Positions 14,801-29,300 of a stretch of DNA of 64,000 nucleotides are shown here, piece after piece. The position numbers and the translations under genes are program-made. The notes beneath the pieces are model-generated. The model was not told where the DNA came from. It worked only from the letters and a program-made list of their open reading frames with translations, and searched no databases. This DNA is from Tubulanus polymorphus (lineage: Eukaryota; Nemertea; Palaeonemertea; Tubulaniformes; Tubulanidae). How positions within the stretch are numbered: the stretch's first letter is position 1; each line of letters begins with the position of its first letter. The stretch is from assembly GCF_964204645.1 (NCBI RefSeq), contig NC_134028.1, forward strand, positions 13,567,263-13,631,262, in the 5' to 3' direction.

Positions 14801-16888
14801 CGATTTGAGCGTTTTTACGCATCGACATTGTCGTTTTTCCGATAGGGGGAATATTTGATACGAAAACGTCTTTTCTCGCGCTGAACGACGTTTTCCGTCC
14901 GAAAAGTGCTTTTCCTGACGATTTGAGCGCTTTTATGCTTTTTCCGATAGGGGGAATATTCGATACGAAAACGTCTTTTCTCGCGCTGAACGACGTTTTC
15001 GGTCCGAAAAGTGCTTTTCCTGACGATTTGAGTGCTTTTACGCTTTTTCCGATAGGGGGAATATTTGATACGAAAACGTCTTTTCTCGCGCTGAACGACG
15101 TTATCGGTCCGAAAAGTGCTTTTCCTGACGATTTGAGCGCTTTTACGCATCGACATTGTCGTTGTTCCGATAGGGGGAATATTTGATACGAAAACCTCTT
15201 TTCTCGCGCTGATCGACGTTTTCGGGCCGAAAAGTGCTTTTCCTGACGATTTGAGCGTATTTACGCATCGACATTGTCGTTTTTCCGATAGGGGGAATAT
15301 TTGACACGAAAACGTCTTTTCTCGCGCTGAACGTCGTTTTCCGTCCGAAAAGTGCTTTTCCTGACGTTTTGAGCGCTTTTACGCTTTTTCCGATAGGGGG
15401 AATATTCGATACGAAAACGTCTTTTCTCGCGCTGAACGACGTTTTCGGTCCGAAAAGTGCTTTTCCTGACGATTTGAGCGCTTTTACGCTTTTTCCGATA
15501 GGGGGAATATTTGATACGAAAACGTCTTTTCTCGCGCTGATCGACGTTTTCGGGCCGAAAAGTGCTTTTCCTGACGATTTGAGCGCTTTTACGCATCGAC
15601 ATTGTCGTTTTTCCGATTGGGGGAATATTCGATACGAAAACGTCTTTTCTCGCGCCGAACGACGTTTTCGGGCCGAAAAGTGCTTTTCCTGACGATTTGA
15701 GCGCTTTTACGCATCGACATTGTCGTTTTTCCGACAGGGGGAATATTTGATACGAAAACGTCTTTTCTCGCGCTGTACGACATTTTCGCGTCGAAAAGTG
15801 CTTTTCCTGACGATTTGAGCGCTTTTACGCATCGACATTGTCGTTTTTCCGATAGGGGGAATATTTGATACGAAAACGTCTTTTCTCGCGCTGAACAACG
15901 TTTTCGGTCCGAAAAGTGCTTTTCCTGACGATTTGAGCGCTTTTACGCATCGACATTGTCGTTTTCCCGATAGGGGGAATATTTGATACGAAAACGTCTT
16001 TTCTCGCGCTGAACGACGTTTTCGCGTCGAAAAGTGCTTTTCCTGACGATTTGAGCGCTTTTACGCATCGACATTGTCGTTTTTCCGATAGGGGGAATAT
16101 TTGATACGAAAACGTCTTTTCTCGCGCTGAACGACGTTTTCGGTCCGAAAAGTGCTTTTCCTGACGATTTGAGCGCTTTTACGCATCGACATTGTCGTTT
16201 TTCCGATAGGGGGAATATTTGATACGAAAACGTCTTTTCTCGCGCTGAACGACGTTTTCGGTCCGAAAAGTGCTTTTCCTGGCGATTTGAGCGCTTTTAC
16301 GCATCGACATTGTCGCTTTTCCGATGGGGGGAATATTTGATACGAAAACGTCTTTTCTCGCGCTGAACGACGTTTTCGGTCCGAAAAGTGCTTTTCCTGA
16401 CGATTTGAGGGCTTTTACGCATCGACATTGTCGTTTTTCCGATAGGGGGAATATTTGATACGAAAACGTCTTTTCTCGCGCTGATCGACGTTTTCGGTCC
16501 GAAAAGTGCTTTTCCTGACGATTTGAGCGCTTTTTTACGCATCGACATTGTCGTTTTTCCGATAGGGGGAATATTTGATACGAAAACCTCTTTTCTCGCG
16601 CTGATCGACGTTTTCGGGCCGAAAAGTGCTTTTCCTGACGATTTGAGCGTATTTACGCATCGACATTGTCGTTTTTCCGATAGGGGGAATATTTGATACG
16701 AAAACGTCTTTTCTCGCGCTGAACGACGTTTTCGGGCCGAAAAGTGCTTTTCCTGACGATTTGAGCGCTTTTACGCATCGACATTGTCGTTTTTCCGATA
16801 GGGGGAATATTTGATACGAAAACGTCTTTTCTCGCGCTGAACGACGTTTTCGGGCCGAAAAGTGCTTTTCCTGACGATTTGAGCGCTT

Positions 16889-19800
16889 TTACGCATCGAC
16901 ATTGTCGTTTTTCCGATAGGGGGAATATTTGATACGAAAACGTCTTTTCTCGCGCTGAACGACGTTTTCGGTCCGAAAAGTGCTTTTCCTGACGATTTGA
17001 GCGCTTTTACGCATCGACATTGTCGTTTTTCCGATAGGGGGAATATTTGATACGAAAACGTCTTTTCTCGCGCTGAACGACGTTTTCGGTCCGAAAAGTG
17101 CTTTTCCTGACGATTTGAGCGCTTTTACGCATCGACATTGTCGTTTTTCCGATAGGGGGAATATTTGACACGAAAACGTCTTTTCTCGCGCTGAACGACG
17201 TTTTCGCGTCGAAAAGTGCTTTTCCTGACGATTTGAGCGCTTATACGCATCGACATTGTCGTTTTTCCGATAGGGGGAATATTTGATACGAAAACGTCTT
17301 TTCTCGCGCTGAACGACGTTTTCCGTCCGAAAAGTGCTTTTCCTGACGATTTGAGCGCTTTTACGCTTTTTCCGATAGGGGGAATATTCGATACGAAAAC
17401 GTCTTTTCTCGCGCTGAACGACGTTTTCGGTCCGAAAAGTGCTTTTCTTGACGATTTGAGCGCTTTTACGCTTTTTCCGATAGGGGGAATATTCGATACG
17501 AAAACGTCTTTTCTCGCGCTGAACGACGTTTTCGGGCCGAAAAGTGCTTTTCCTGACGATTTGAGCGCTTTTACGCATCGACATTGTCGTTTTTCCGATA
17601 GGGGGAATATTTGATACGAAAACGTCTTTTCTCGCGCTGAACGACGTTTTCCGTCCGAAAAGTGCTTTTCCTGACGATTTGAGCGCTTTTATGCTTTTTC
17701 CGATAGGGGGAATATTCGATACGAAAACGTCTTTTCTCGCGCTGAACGACGTTTTCGGTCCGAAAAGTGCTTTTCCTGACGATTTGAGCGCTTTTACGCT
17801 TTTTCCGATAGGGGGAATATTTGATACGAAAACGTCTTTTCTCGCGCTGAACGACGTTATCGGTCCGAAAAGTGCTTTTCCTGACGATTTGAGCGCTTTT
17901 ACGCATCGACATTGTCGTTTTTCCGATAGGGGGAATATTTGATACGAAAACCTCTTTTCTCGCGCTGATCGACGTTTTCGGGCCGAAAAGTGCTTTTCCT
18001 GACGATTTGAGCGTATTTACGCATCGACATTGTCGTTTTTCCGATAGGGGGAATATTCGATACGAAAACGTCTTTTCTCGCGCTGAACGACGTTTTCGGG
18101 CCGAAAAGTGCTTTTCCTGACGATTTGAGCGCTTTTACGCATCGAAATTGTCGTTTTTCCGATAGGGGGAATATTCGATACGAAAACGTCTTTTCTCGCG
18201 CTGAACGACGTTATCGGTCCGAAAAGTGCTTTTCCTGACGATTTGAGCGCTTTTACGCATCGACATTGTCGTTTTTCCGATAGGGGGAATATTTGATACG
18301 AAAACGTCTTTTCTCGCGCTGATCGACGTTTTCGGGCCGAAAAGTGCTTTTCCTGACGATTTGAGCGTATTTACGCATCGACATTGTCGTTTTTCCGATA
18401 GGGGGAATATTCGATACGAAAACGACTTTTCTCGCGCTGAACGACGTTTTAGGGCCGAAAAGTGCTTTTCCTGACGATTTGAGCGCTTTTACGCATCGAA
18501 ATTGTCGTTTTTCCGATAGGGGGAATATTCGATACGAAAACGTCTTTTCTCGCGCTGAACGACGTTTTCGGGCCGAAAAGTGCTTTTCCTGACGATTTGA
18601 GCGCTTTTACGCATCGACATTGTCGTTTTTCCGATAGGGGGAATATTCGATACGAAAACGTCTTTTCTCGCGCTGAACGACGTTTTCGGGCCGAAAAGTG
18701 CTTTTCCTGACGATTTGAGCGCTTTTACGCATCGACATTGTCGTTTTTCCGATAGGGGGAATATTCGATACGAAAACGTCTTTTCTCGCGCTGAACGACG
18801 TTATCGGTCCGAAAAGTGCTTTTCCTGACGATTTGAGCGCTTTTACGCTTTTTCCGATAGGGGGAATATTTGATACGAAAACGTCTTTTCTCGCGCTGTA
18901 CGACGTTTTCGCGTCGAAAAGTGCTTTTCCTGACGATTTGAGCGCTTTTACGCATCGACATTGTCGTTTTTCCGATAGGGGGAATATTTGATACGAAAAC
19001 GTCTTTTCTCGCGCTGAACGACGTTTTCGTGTCGAAAAGTGCTTTTCCTGACGATTTGAGCGCTTTTACGCGTCGACATTGTCGTTTTTCCGATAGGGGG
19101 AATATTTGATACGAAAACGTCTTTTCTCGCGCTGAACGACGTTTTCGGGCCGAAAAGTGCTTTTCCTGACGATTTGAGCGTATTTACGCATCGACATTGT
19201 CGTTTTTCCGATAGGGGGAATATTCGATACGAAAACGTCTTTTCTCGCGCTGAACGACGTTTTCGGGCCGAAAAGTGCTTTTCCTGACGATTTGAGCGCT
19301 TTTACGCATCGAAATTGTCGTTTTTCCGATAGGGGGAATATTCGATACGAAAACGTCTTTTCTCGCGCTGAACGACGTTATCGGTCCGAAAAGTGCTTTT
19401 CCTGACGATTTGAGCGCTTTTACGCATCGACATTGTCGTTTTTCCGATAGGGGGAATATTCGATACGAAAACGTCTTTTCTCGCGCTGAACGACGTTTTC
19501 GGGCCGAAAAGTGCTTTTCCTGACGATTTGAGCGCTTTTACGCATCGACATTGTCGTTTTTCCGATAGGGGGAATATTCGATACGAAAACGTCTTTTCTC
19601 GCGCTGAACGACGTTATCGGTCTGAAAAGTGCTTTTCCTGACGATTTGAGCGCTTTTACGCATCGACATTGTCGTTTTTCCGATAGGGGGAATATTTGAC
19701 ACGAAAACGTCTTTTCTAGCGCTGAACGACGTTTTCGCGTCGAAAAGTGCTTTTCCTGACGATTAGAGCGCTTTTACGCATCGACATTGTCGTTTTTCCG

Positions 19801-21300
19801 ATAGGGGGAATATTTGATACGAAAACGTCTTTTCTCGCGCTGAACGACGTTTTCGGTCCGAAAAGTGCTTTTCCTGACGATTTGAGCGCTTTTACGCATC
19901 GACATTGTCGTTTTTCCGATAGGGGGAATATTTGATACGAAAACGTCTTTTCTCGCGCTGAACGACGTTTTCGGTCCGAAAAGTGCTTTTCCTGACGATT
20001 TGAGAGCTTTTACGCATCGACATTGTCGTTTTTCCGATAGGGGGAATATTTGACACGAAAACGTCTTTTCTCGCGCTGAACGACGTTTTCGCGTCGAAAA
20101 GTGCTTTTCCTGACGATTTGAGCGCTTATACGCATCGACATTGTCGTTTTTCCGATAGGGGGAATATTTGATACGAAAACGTCTTTTCTCGCGCTGAACG
20201 ACGTTTTCCGTCCGAAAAGTGCTTTTCCTGACGATTTGAGCGCTTTTACGCTTTTTCCGATAGGGGGAATATTCGATACGAAAACGTCTTTTCTCGCGCT
20301 GAACGACGTTTTCGGTCCGAAAAGTGCTTTTCCTGACGATTTGAGCGCTTTTACGCTTTTTCCGATAGGGGGAATATTTGATACGAAAACGTCTTTTCTC
20401 GCGCTGATCGACGTTTTCGGGCCGAAAAGTGCTTTTCCTGACGATTTGAGCGCTTTTACGCATCGACATTGTCGTTTTTCCGATAGGGGGAATATTCGAT
20501 ACGAAAACGTCTTTTCTCGCGCTGATCGACGTTTTCGGGCCGAAAAGTGCTTTTCCTGACGATTTGAGCGCTTTTACGCATCGACATTGTCGTTTTTCCG
20601 ATAGGGGGAATATTCGATACGAAAACGTCTTTTCTCGCGCTGAACGACGTTTTCGGGCCGAAAAGTGCTTTTCCTGACGATTTGAGCGCTTTTACGCATC
20701 GACATTGTCGTTTTTCCGATAGGGGGAATATTTGATACGAAAACGTCTTTTCTCGCGCTGAACGACGTTTTCCGTCCGAAAAGTGCTTTTCCTGACGATT
20801 TGAGCGCTTTTATGCTTTTTCCGATAGGGGGAATATTCGATACGAAAACGTCTTTTCTCGCGCTGAACGACGTTTTCGGTCCGAAAAGTGCTTTTCCTGA
20901 CGATTTGAGCGCTTTTACGCTTTTTCCGATAGGGGGAATATTTGATACGAAAACGTCTTTTCTCGCGCTGAACGACGTTATCGGTCCGAAAAGTGCTTTT
21001 CCTGACGATTTGAGCGCTTTTACGCATCGACATTGTCGTTTTTCCGATAGGGGGAATATTTGATACGAAAACCTCTTTTCTCGCGCTGATCGACGTTTTC
21101 GGGCCGAAAAGTGCTTTTCCTGACGATTTGAGCGTATTTACGCATCGACATTGTCGTTTTTCCGATAGGGGGAATATTCGATACGAAAACGTCTTTTCTC
21201 GCGCTGAACGACGTTTTCGGGCCGAAAAGTGCTTTTCCTGACGATTTGAGCGCTTTTACGCATCGAAATTGTCGTTTTTCCGATAGGGGGAATATTCGAT
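16889..21300. repeat. Older, partial satellite block duplication
   Basis: A block at 16889-17584 matches 19774-20469 (offset 2885), and the following block at 17571-18140 matches 20692-21260 (offset 3121). The change of offset by 236 bp equals two monomers, so two units were gained or lost after duplication. Subtype differences between the copies are more numerous than in the 3581- and 3679-bp blocks. Confidence 0.65.
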
Positions 21301-24300
21301 ACGAAAACGTCTTTTCTCGCGCTGAACGACGTTATCGGTCCGAAAAGTGCTTTTCCTGACGATTTGAGCGCTTTTACGCATCGACATTGTCGTTTTTCCG
21401 ATAGGGGGAATATTCGATACGAAAACGTCTTTTCTCGCGCTGAACGACGTTTTCGGGCCGAAAAGTGCTTTTCCTGACGATTTGAGCGCTTTTCCGCATC
21501 GACATTGTCGTTTTTCCGATAGGGGGAATATTCGATACGAAAACGTCTTTTCTCGCGCTGAACGACGTTATCGGTCTGAAAAGTGCTTTTCCTGACGATT
21601 TGAGCGCTTTTACGCATCGACATTGTCGTTTTTCCGATAGGGGGAATATTTGACACGAAAACGTCTTTTCTAGCGCTGAACGACGTTTTCGCGTCGAAAA
21701 GTGCTTTTCCTGACGATTAGAGCGCTTTTACGCATCGACATTGTCGTTTTTCCGATAGGGGGAATATTTGATACGAAAACGTCTTTTCTCGCGCTGAACG
21801 ACGTTTTCCGTCCGAAAAGTGCTTTTCCTGACGATTTGAGCGCTTTTACGCTTTTTCCGATAGGGGGAATATTCGATACGAAAACGTCTTTTCTCGCGCT
21901 GAACGACGTTTTCGGTCCGGAAAGTGCTTTTCCTGACGATTTGAGCGCTTTTACGCTTTTTCCGATAGGGGGAATATTTGATACGAAAACGTCTTTTCTC
22001 GCGCTGAACGACGTTTTCGGTCCGAAAAGTGCTTTTCCTGACGATTTGAGCGCTTTTACGCTTTTTCCGATAGGGGGAATATTTGATACGAAAACATCTT
22101 TTCTCGCGCTGAACGACGTTATCGGTCCGAAAAGTGCTTTTCCTGACGATTTGAGCGCTTTTACGCATCGAAATTGTCGTTTTTCCGATAGGGGGAATAT
22201 TCGATACGAAAACGTCTTTTCTCGCGCTGAACGACGTTATCGGTCCGAAAAGTGCTTTTCCTGACGATTTGAGCGCTTTTACGCATCGACATTGTCGTTT
22301 TTCCGATAGGGGGAATATTCGATACGAAAACATCTTTTCTCGCGCTGAACGACGTTTTCGGGCCGAAAAGTGCTTTTCCTGACGATTTGAGCGCTTTTAC
22401 GCATCGACATTGTCGTTTTTCCGATAGGGGGAATATTCGATACGAAAACGTCTTTTCTCGCGCTGAACGACGTTATCGGTCCGAAAAGTGCTTTTCCTGA
22501 CGATTTGAGCGCTTTTACGCATCGACATTGTCGTTTTTCCGATAGGGGGAATATTTGACACGAAAACGTCTTTTCTAGCGCTGAACGACGTTTTCGCGTC
22601 GAAAAGTGCTTTTCCTGACGATTAGAGCGCTTTTACGCATCGACATTGTCGTTTTTCCGATAGGGGGAATATTTCATACGAAAACGTCTTTTCTCGCGCT
22701 GAACGACGTTTTCCGTCCGAAAAGTGCTTTTCCTGACGATTTGAGCGCTTTTACGCTTTTTCCGATAGGGGGAATATTCGATACGAAAACGTCTTTTCTC
22801 GCGCTGAACGACGTTTTCGGTCCGGAAAGTGCTTTTCCTGACGATTTGAGCGCTTTTACGCTTTTTCCGATAGGGGGAATATTTGATACGAAAACGTCTT
22901 TTCTCGCGCTGAACGACGTTTTCGGTCCGAAAAGTGCTTTTCCTGACGATTTGAGCGCTTTTACGCATCGACATTGTCGTTTTTCCGATAGGGGGAATAT
23001 TTGATACGAAAACGTCTTTTCTCGCGCTGATCGACGTTTTCGGGCCGAAAAGTGCTTTTCCTGACGATTTGAGCGTATTTACGCATCGACATTGTCGTTT
23101 TTCCGATAGGGGGAATATTCGATACGAAAACGTCTTTTCTCGCGCTGAACGACGTTTTAGGGCCGAAAAGTGCTTTTCCTGACGATTTGAGCGCTTTTAC
23201 GCATCGAAATTGTCGTTTTTCCGATAGGGGGAATATTCGATACGAAAACGTCTTTTCTCGCGCTGAACGACGTTTTAGGGCCGAAAAGTGCTTTTCCTGA
23301 CGATTTGAGCGCTTTTACGCATCGAAATTGTCGTTTTTCCGATAGGGGGAATATTCGATACGAAAACGTCTTTTCTCGCGCTGAACGACGTTTTCGGGCC
23401 GAAAAGTGCTTTTCCTGACGATTTGAGCGCTTTTACGCATCGACATTGTCGTTTTTCCGATAGGGGGAATATTTGATACGAAAAGGTCTTTTCTCGCGCT
23501 GAACGACGTTTTCGGGCCGAAAAGTGCTTTTCCTGACGATTTGAGCGCTTTTACGCATCGACATTGTCGTTTTTCCGATAGGGGGAATATTCGATACGAA
23601 AACGTCTTTTCTCGCGCTGAACGACGTTTTCGGTCCGAAAAGTGCTTTTCCTGACGATTTGAGCGCTTTTACGCATCGACATTGTCGTTTTTCCGATAGG
23701 GGGAATATTCGATACGAAAACGTCTTTTCTCGCGCTGAACGACGTTTTCCGTCCGAAAAGTGCTTTTCCTGACGATTTGAGCGCTTTTACGCTTTTTCCG
23801 ATAGGGGGAATATTCGATACGAAAACGTCTTTTCTCGCGCTGAACGACGTTTTCGGTCCGGAAAGTGCTTTTCCTGACGATTTGAGCGCTTTTACGCTTT
23901 TTCCGATAGGGGGAATATTTGATACGAAAACGTCTTTTCTCGCGCTGAACGACGTTTTCGGTCCGAAAAGTGCTTTTCCTGACGATTTGAGCGCTTTTAC
24001 GCATCGACATTGTCGTTTTTCCGATAGGGGGAATATTTGATACGAAAACGTCTTTTCTCGCGCTGATCGACGTTTTCGGGCCGAAAAGTGCTTTTCCTGA
24101 CGATTTGAGCGTATTTACGCATCGACATTGTCGTTTTTCCGATAGGGGGAATATTCGATACGAAAACGTCTTTTCTCGCGCTGAACGACGTTTTAGGGCC
24201 GAAAAGTGCTTTTCCTGACGATTTGAGCGCTTTTACGCATCGAAATTGTCGTTTTTCCGATAGGGGGAATATTCGATACGAAAACGTCTTTTCTCGCGCT

Positions 24301-26339
24301 GAACGACGTTTTAGGGCCGAAAAGTGCTTTTCCTGACGATTTGAGCGCTTTTACGCATCGAAATTGTCGTTTTTTCCGATAGGGGGAATATTCGATACGA
24401 AAACGTCTTTTCTCGCGCTGAACGACGTTTTCGGGCCGAAAAGTGCTTTTCCTGACGATTTGAGCGCTTTTACGCATCGACATTGTCGTTTTTCCGATAG
24501 GGGGAATATTTGATACGAAAAGGTCTTTTCTCGCGCTGAACGACGTTTTCGGGCCGAAAAGTGCTTTTCCTGACGATTTGAGCGCTTTTACGCATCGACA
24601 TTGTCGTTTTTCCGATAGGGGGAATATTCGATACGAAAACGTCTTTTCTCGCGCTGAACGACGTTTTCGGTCCGAAAAGTGCTTTTCCTGACGATTTGAG
24701 CGCTTTTACGCATCGACATTGTCGTTTTTCCGATAGGGGGAATATTCGATACGAAAACGTCTTTTCTCGCGCTGAACGACGTTTTCGGTCCGAAAAGTGC
24801 TTTTCCTGACGATTTGAGCGCTTTTACGCATCGACATTGTCGTTTTTCCGATAGGGGGAATATTCGATACGAAAACGTCTTTTCTCGCGCTGAACGACGT
24901 TTTCGGTCCGAAAAGTGCTTTTCCTGACGATTTGAGCGCTTTTACGCATCGACATTGTCGTTTTTCCGATAGGGGGAATATTCGATACGAAAACGTCTTT
25001 TCTCGCGCTGAACGACGTTTTCGGGCCGAAAAGTGCTTTTCCTGACGATTTGAGCGCTTTTACGCATCGACATTGTCGTTTTTCCGATAGGGGGAATATT
25101 CGATACGAAAACGTCTTTTCTCGCGCTGAACGACGTTATCGGTCCGAAAAGTGCTTTTCCTGACGATTTGAGCGCTTTTACGCATCGACATTGTCGTTTT
25201 TCCGATAGGGGGAATATTTGACACGAAAACGTCTTTTCTCGCGCTGAACGACGTTTTCGCGTCGAAAAGTGCTTTTCCTGACGATTTGAGCGCTTTTACG
25301 CATCGACATTGTCGTTTTTCCGATAGGGGGAATATTTGATACGAAAACGTCTTTTCTCGCGCTGAACGACGTTTTCCGTCCGAAAAGTGCTTTTCCTGAC
25401 GATTTGAGCGCTTTTACGCTTTTTCCGATAGGGGGAATATTTGATACGAAAACGTCTTTTCTCGCGCTGAACGACGTTTTCGGTCCGAAAAATGCTTTTC
25501 CTGACGATTTGAGCGCTTTTACGCATCGACATTGTCGTTTTTCCGATAGGGGGAATATTTGATACGAAAACGTCTTTTCTCGCGCTGAACGACGTTTTCG
25601 TTCCGAAAAGTGCTTTTCCTGACGATTTGACGCTTTTACGCATCGACATTGTCGTTTTTCCGATAGGGGGAATATTTGATACGAAAACCTCTTTTCTCGC
25701 GCTGATGGACGTTTTCGGGCCGAAAAGTGCTTTTCCTGACGATTTGAGCGCTTTTACGCATCGACATTGTCGTTTTTCCGATAGGGGGAATATTTGACAC
25801 GAAAACGTCTTTTCTCGCGCTGAACGACGTTTTCGCGTCGAAAAGTGCTTTTCCTGACGATTTGAGCGCTTTTACGCATCGACATTGTCGTTTTTCCGAT
25901 AGGGGGAATATTTGATACGAAAACGTCTTTTCTCGCGCTGAACGACGTTTTCCGTCCGAAAAGTGCTTTTCCTGACGATTTGAGCGCTTTTACGCTTTTT
26001 CCGATAGGGGGAATATTCGATACGAAAACGTCTTTTCTCGCGCTGAACGACGTTTTCGGTCTGGAAAGTGCTTTTCCTGACGATTTGAGCGCTTTTACGC
26101 TTTTTCCGATAGGGGGAATATTTGATACGAAAACGTCTTTTCTCGCGCTGAACGACGTTTTCGGTCCGAAAAGTGCTTTTCCTGACGATTTGAGCGCTTT
26201 TACGCATCGACATTGTCGTTTTTCCGATAGGGGGAATATTTGATACGAAAACGTCTTTTCTCGCGCTGAACGACGTTTTCGGTCCGAAAAGTGCTTTTCC
26301 TGACGATTTGAGCGCTTTTACGCATCGACATTGTCGTTT

Positions 26340-29300
26340 TTCCGATAGGGGGAATATTCGATACGAAAACGTCTTTTCTCGCGCTGAACGACGTTATCGG
26401 TCCGAAAAGTGCTTTTCCTGACGATTTGAGCGCTTTTACGCATCGACATTGTCGTTTTTCCGATAGGGGGAATATTTGACACGAAAACGTCTTTTCTCGC
26501 GCTGAACGACGTTTTCGCGTCGAAAAGTGCTTTTCCTGACGATTTGAGCGCTTTTACGCATCGACATTGTCGTTTTTCCGATAGGGGGAATATTTGATAC
26601 GAAAACGTCTTTTCTCGCGCTGAACGACGTTTTCCGTCCGAAAAGTGCTTTTCCTGACGATTTGAGCGCTTTTACGCTTTTTCCGATAGGGGGAATATTC
26701 GATACGAAAACGTCTTTTCTCGCGCTGAACGACGTTTTCGGTCTGGAAAGTGCTTTTCCTTACGATTTGAGCGCTTTTACGCTTTTTCCGATAGGGGGAA
26801 TATTTGATACGAAAACGTCTTTTCTCGCGCTGAACGACGTTTTCGGTCCGAAAAGTGCTTTTCCTGACGATTTGAGCGCTTTTACGCATCGACATTGTCG
26901 TTTTTCCGATAGGGGGAATATTTGATACGAAAACGTCTTTTCTCGCGCTGAACGACGTTTTCGGTCCGAAAAGTGCTTTTCCTGACGATTTGAGCGCTTT
27001 TACGCATCGACATTGTCGTTTTTCCGATAGGGGGAATATTCGATACGAAAACGCCTTTTCTCGCGCTGAACGACGTTTTCGGGCCGAAAAGTGCTTTTCC
27101 TGACGATTTGAGCGCTTTTACGCATCGAAATTGTCGTTTTTCCGATAGGGGGAATATTTGATACGAAAACGTCTTTTCTCGCGCTGAACGACGTTTTCGG
27201 TCCGAAAAATGCTTTTCCTGACGATTTGAGCGCTTTTACGCATCGACATTGTCGTTTTTCCGATAGGGGGAATATTTGATACGAAAACGTCTTTTCTCGC
27301 GCTGAACGACGTTTTCGTTCCGAAAAGTGCTTTTCCTGACGATTTGACGCTTTTACGCATCGACATTGTCGTTTTTCCGATAGGGGGAATATTTGATACG
27401 AAAACCTCTTTTCTCGCGCTGATGGACGTTTTCGGGCCGAAAAGTGCTTTTCCTGACGATTTGAGCGCTTTTACGCATCGACATTGTCGTTTTTCCGATA
27501 GGGGGAATATTTGACACGAAAACGTCTTTTCTCGCGCTGAACGACGTTTTCGCGTCGAAAAGTGCTTTTCCTGACGATTTGAGCGCTTTTACGCATCGAC
27601 ATTGTCGTTTTTCCGATAGGGGGAATATTTGATACGAAAACGTCTTTTCTCGCGCTGAACGACGTTTTCCGTCCGAAAAGTGCTTTTCCTGACGATTTGA
27701 GCGCTTTTACGCTTTTTCCGATAGGGGGAATATTCGATACGAAAACGTCTTTTCTCGCGCTGAACGACGTTTTCGGTCTGGAAAGTGCTTTTCCTGACGA
27801 TTTGAGCGCTTTTACGCTTTTTCCGATAGGGGGAATATTTGATACGAAAACGTCTTTTCTCGCGCTGAACGACGTTTTCGGTCCGAAAAGTGCTTTTCCT
27901 GACGATTTGAGCGCTTTTACGCATCGACATTGTCGTTTTTCCGATAGGGGGAATATTCGATACGAAAACGTCTTTTCTCGCGCTGAACGACGTTTTCGGT
28001 CCGAAAAGTGCTTTTCCTGACGATTTGAGCGCTTTTACGCATCGACATTGTCGTTTTTCCGATAGGGGGAATATTCGATACGAAAACGTCTTTTCTCGCG
28101 CTGAACGACGTTTTCGGGCCGAAAAGTGCTTTTCCTGACGATTTGAGCGCTTTTACGCATCGAAATTGTCGTTTTTCCGAAAGGGGGAATATTCGATACG
28201 AAAACGTCTTTTCTCGCGCTGAACGACGTTATCGGTCCGAAAAGTGCTTTTCCTGACGATTTGAGCGCTTTTACGCATCGACATTGTCGTTTTTTCCGAT
28301 AGGGGGAATATTTGATACGAAAACGTCTTTTCTCGCGCTGAACGACGTTTTCGGTCCGAAAAATGCTTTTCCTGACGATTTGAGCGCTTTTACGCATCGA
28401 CATTGTCGTTTTTCCGATAGGGGGAATATTTGATACGAAAACGTCTTTTCTCGCGCTGAACGACGTTTTCGTTCCGAAAAGTGCTTTTCCTGACGATTTG
28501 ACGCTTTTACGCATCGACATTGTCGTTTTTCCGATAGGGGGAATATTTGATACGAAAACGTCTTTTCTCGCGCTGAACGACGTTTTCGGTCCGAAAAATG
28601 CTTTTCCTGACGATTTGAGCGCTTTTACGCATCGACATTGTCGTTTTTCCGATAGGGGGAATATTTGATACGAAAACCTCTTTTCTCGCGCTGATAGACG
28701 TTTTCGGGCCGAAAAGTGCTTTTCCTGACGATTTGAGCGTATTTACGCATCGACATTGTCGTTTTTCCGATAGGGGGAATATTTGATACGAAAACGTCTT
28801 TTCTCGCGCTGAACGACGTTTTCGGGCCGAAAAGTGCTTTTCCTGACGATTTGAGCGCTTTTACGCATCGACATTGTCGTTTTTCCGATAGGGGGAATAT
28901 TTGATACGAAAACGTCTTTTCTCGCGCTGAACGACGTTTTCGGGCCGAAAAGTGCTTTTCCTGACGATTTGAGCGCTTTTACGCATCGACATTGTCGTTT
29001 TTCCGATAGGGGGAATATTCGATACGAAAACGTCTTTTCTCGCGCTGAACGACGTTTTCGGGCCGAAAAGTGCTTTTCCTGACGATTTGAGCGCTTTTAC
29101 GCATCGACATTGTCGTTTTTCCGATAGGGGAATATTCGATACGAAAACGTCTTTTCTCGCGCTGAACGACGTTATCGGTCCGAAAAGTGCTTTTCCTGAC
29201 GATTTGAGCGCTTTTACGCATCGACATTGTCGTTTTTCCGATAGGGGGAATATTCGATACGAAAACGTCTTTTCTCGCGCTGAACGACGTTTTCGGTCCG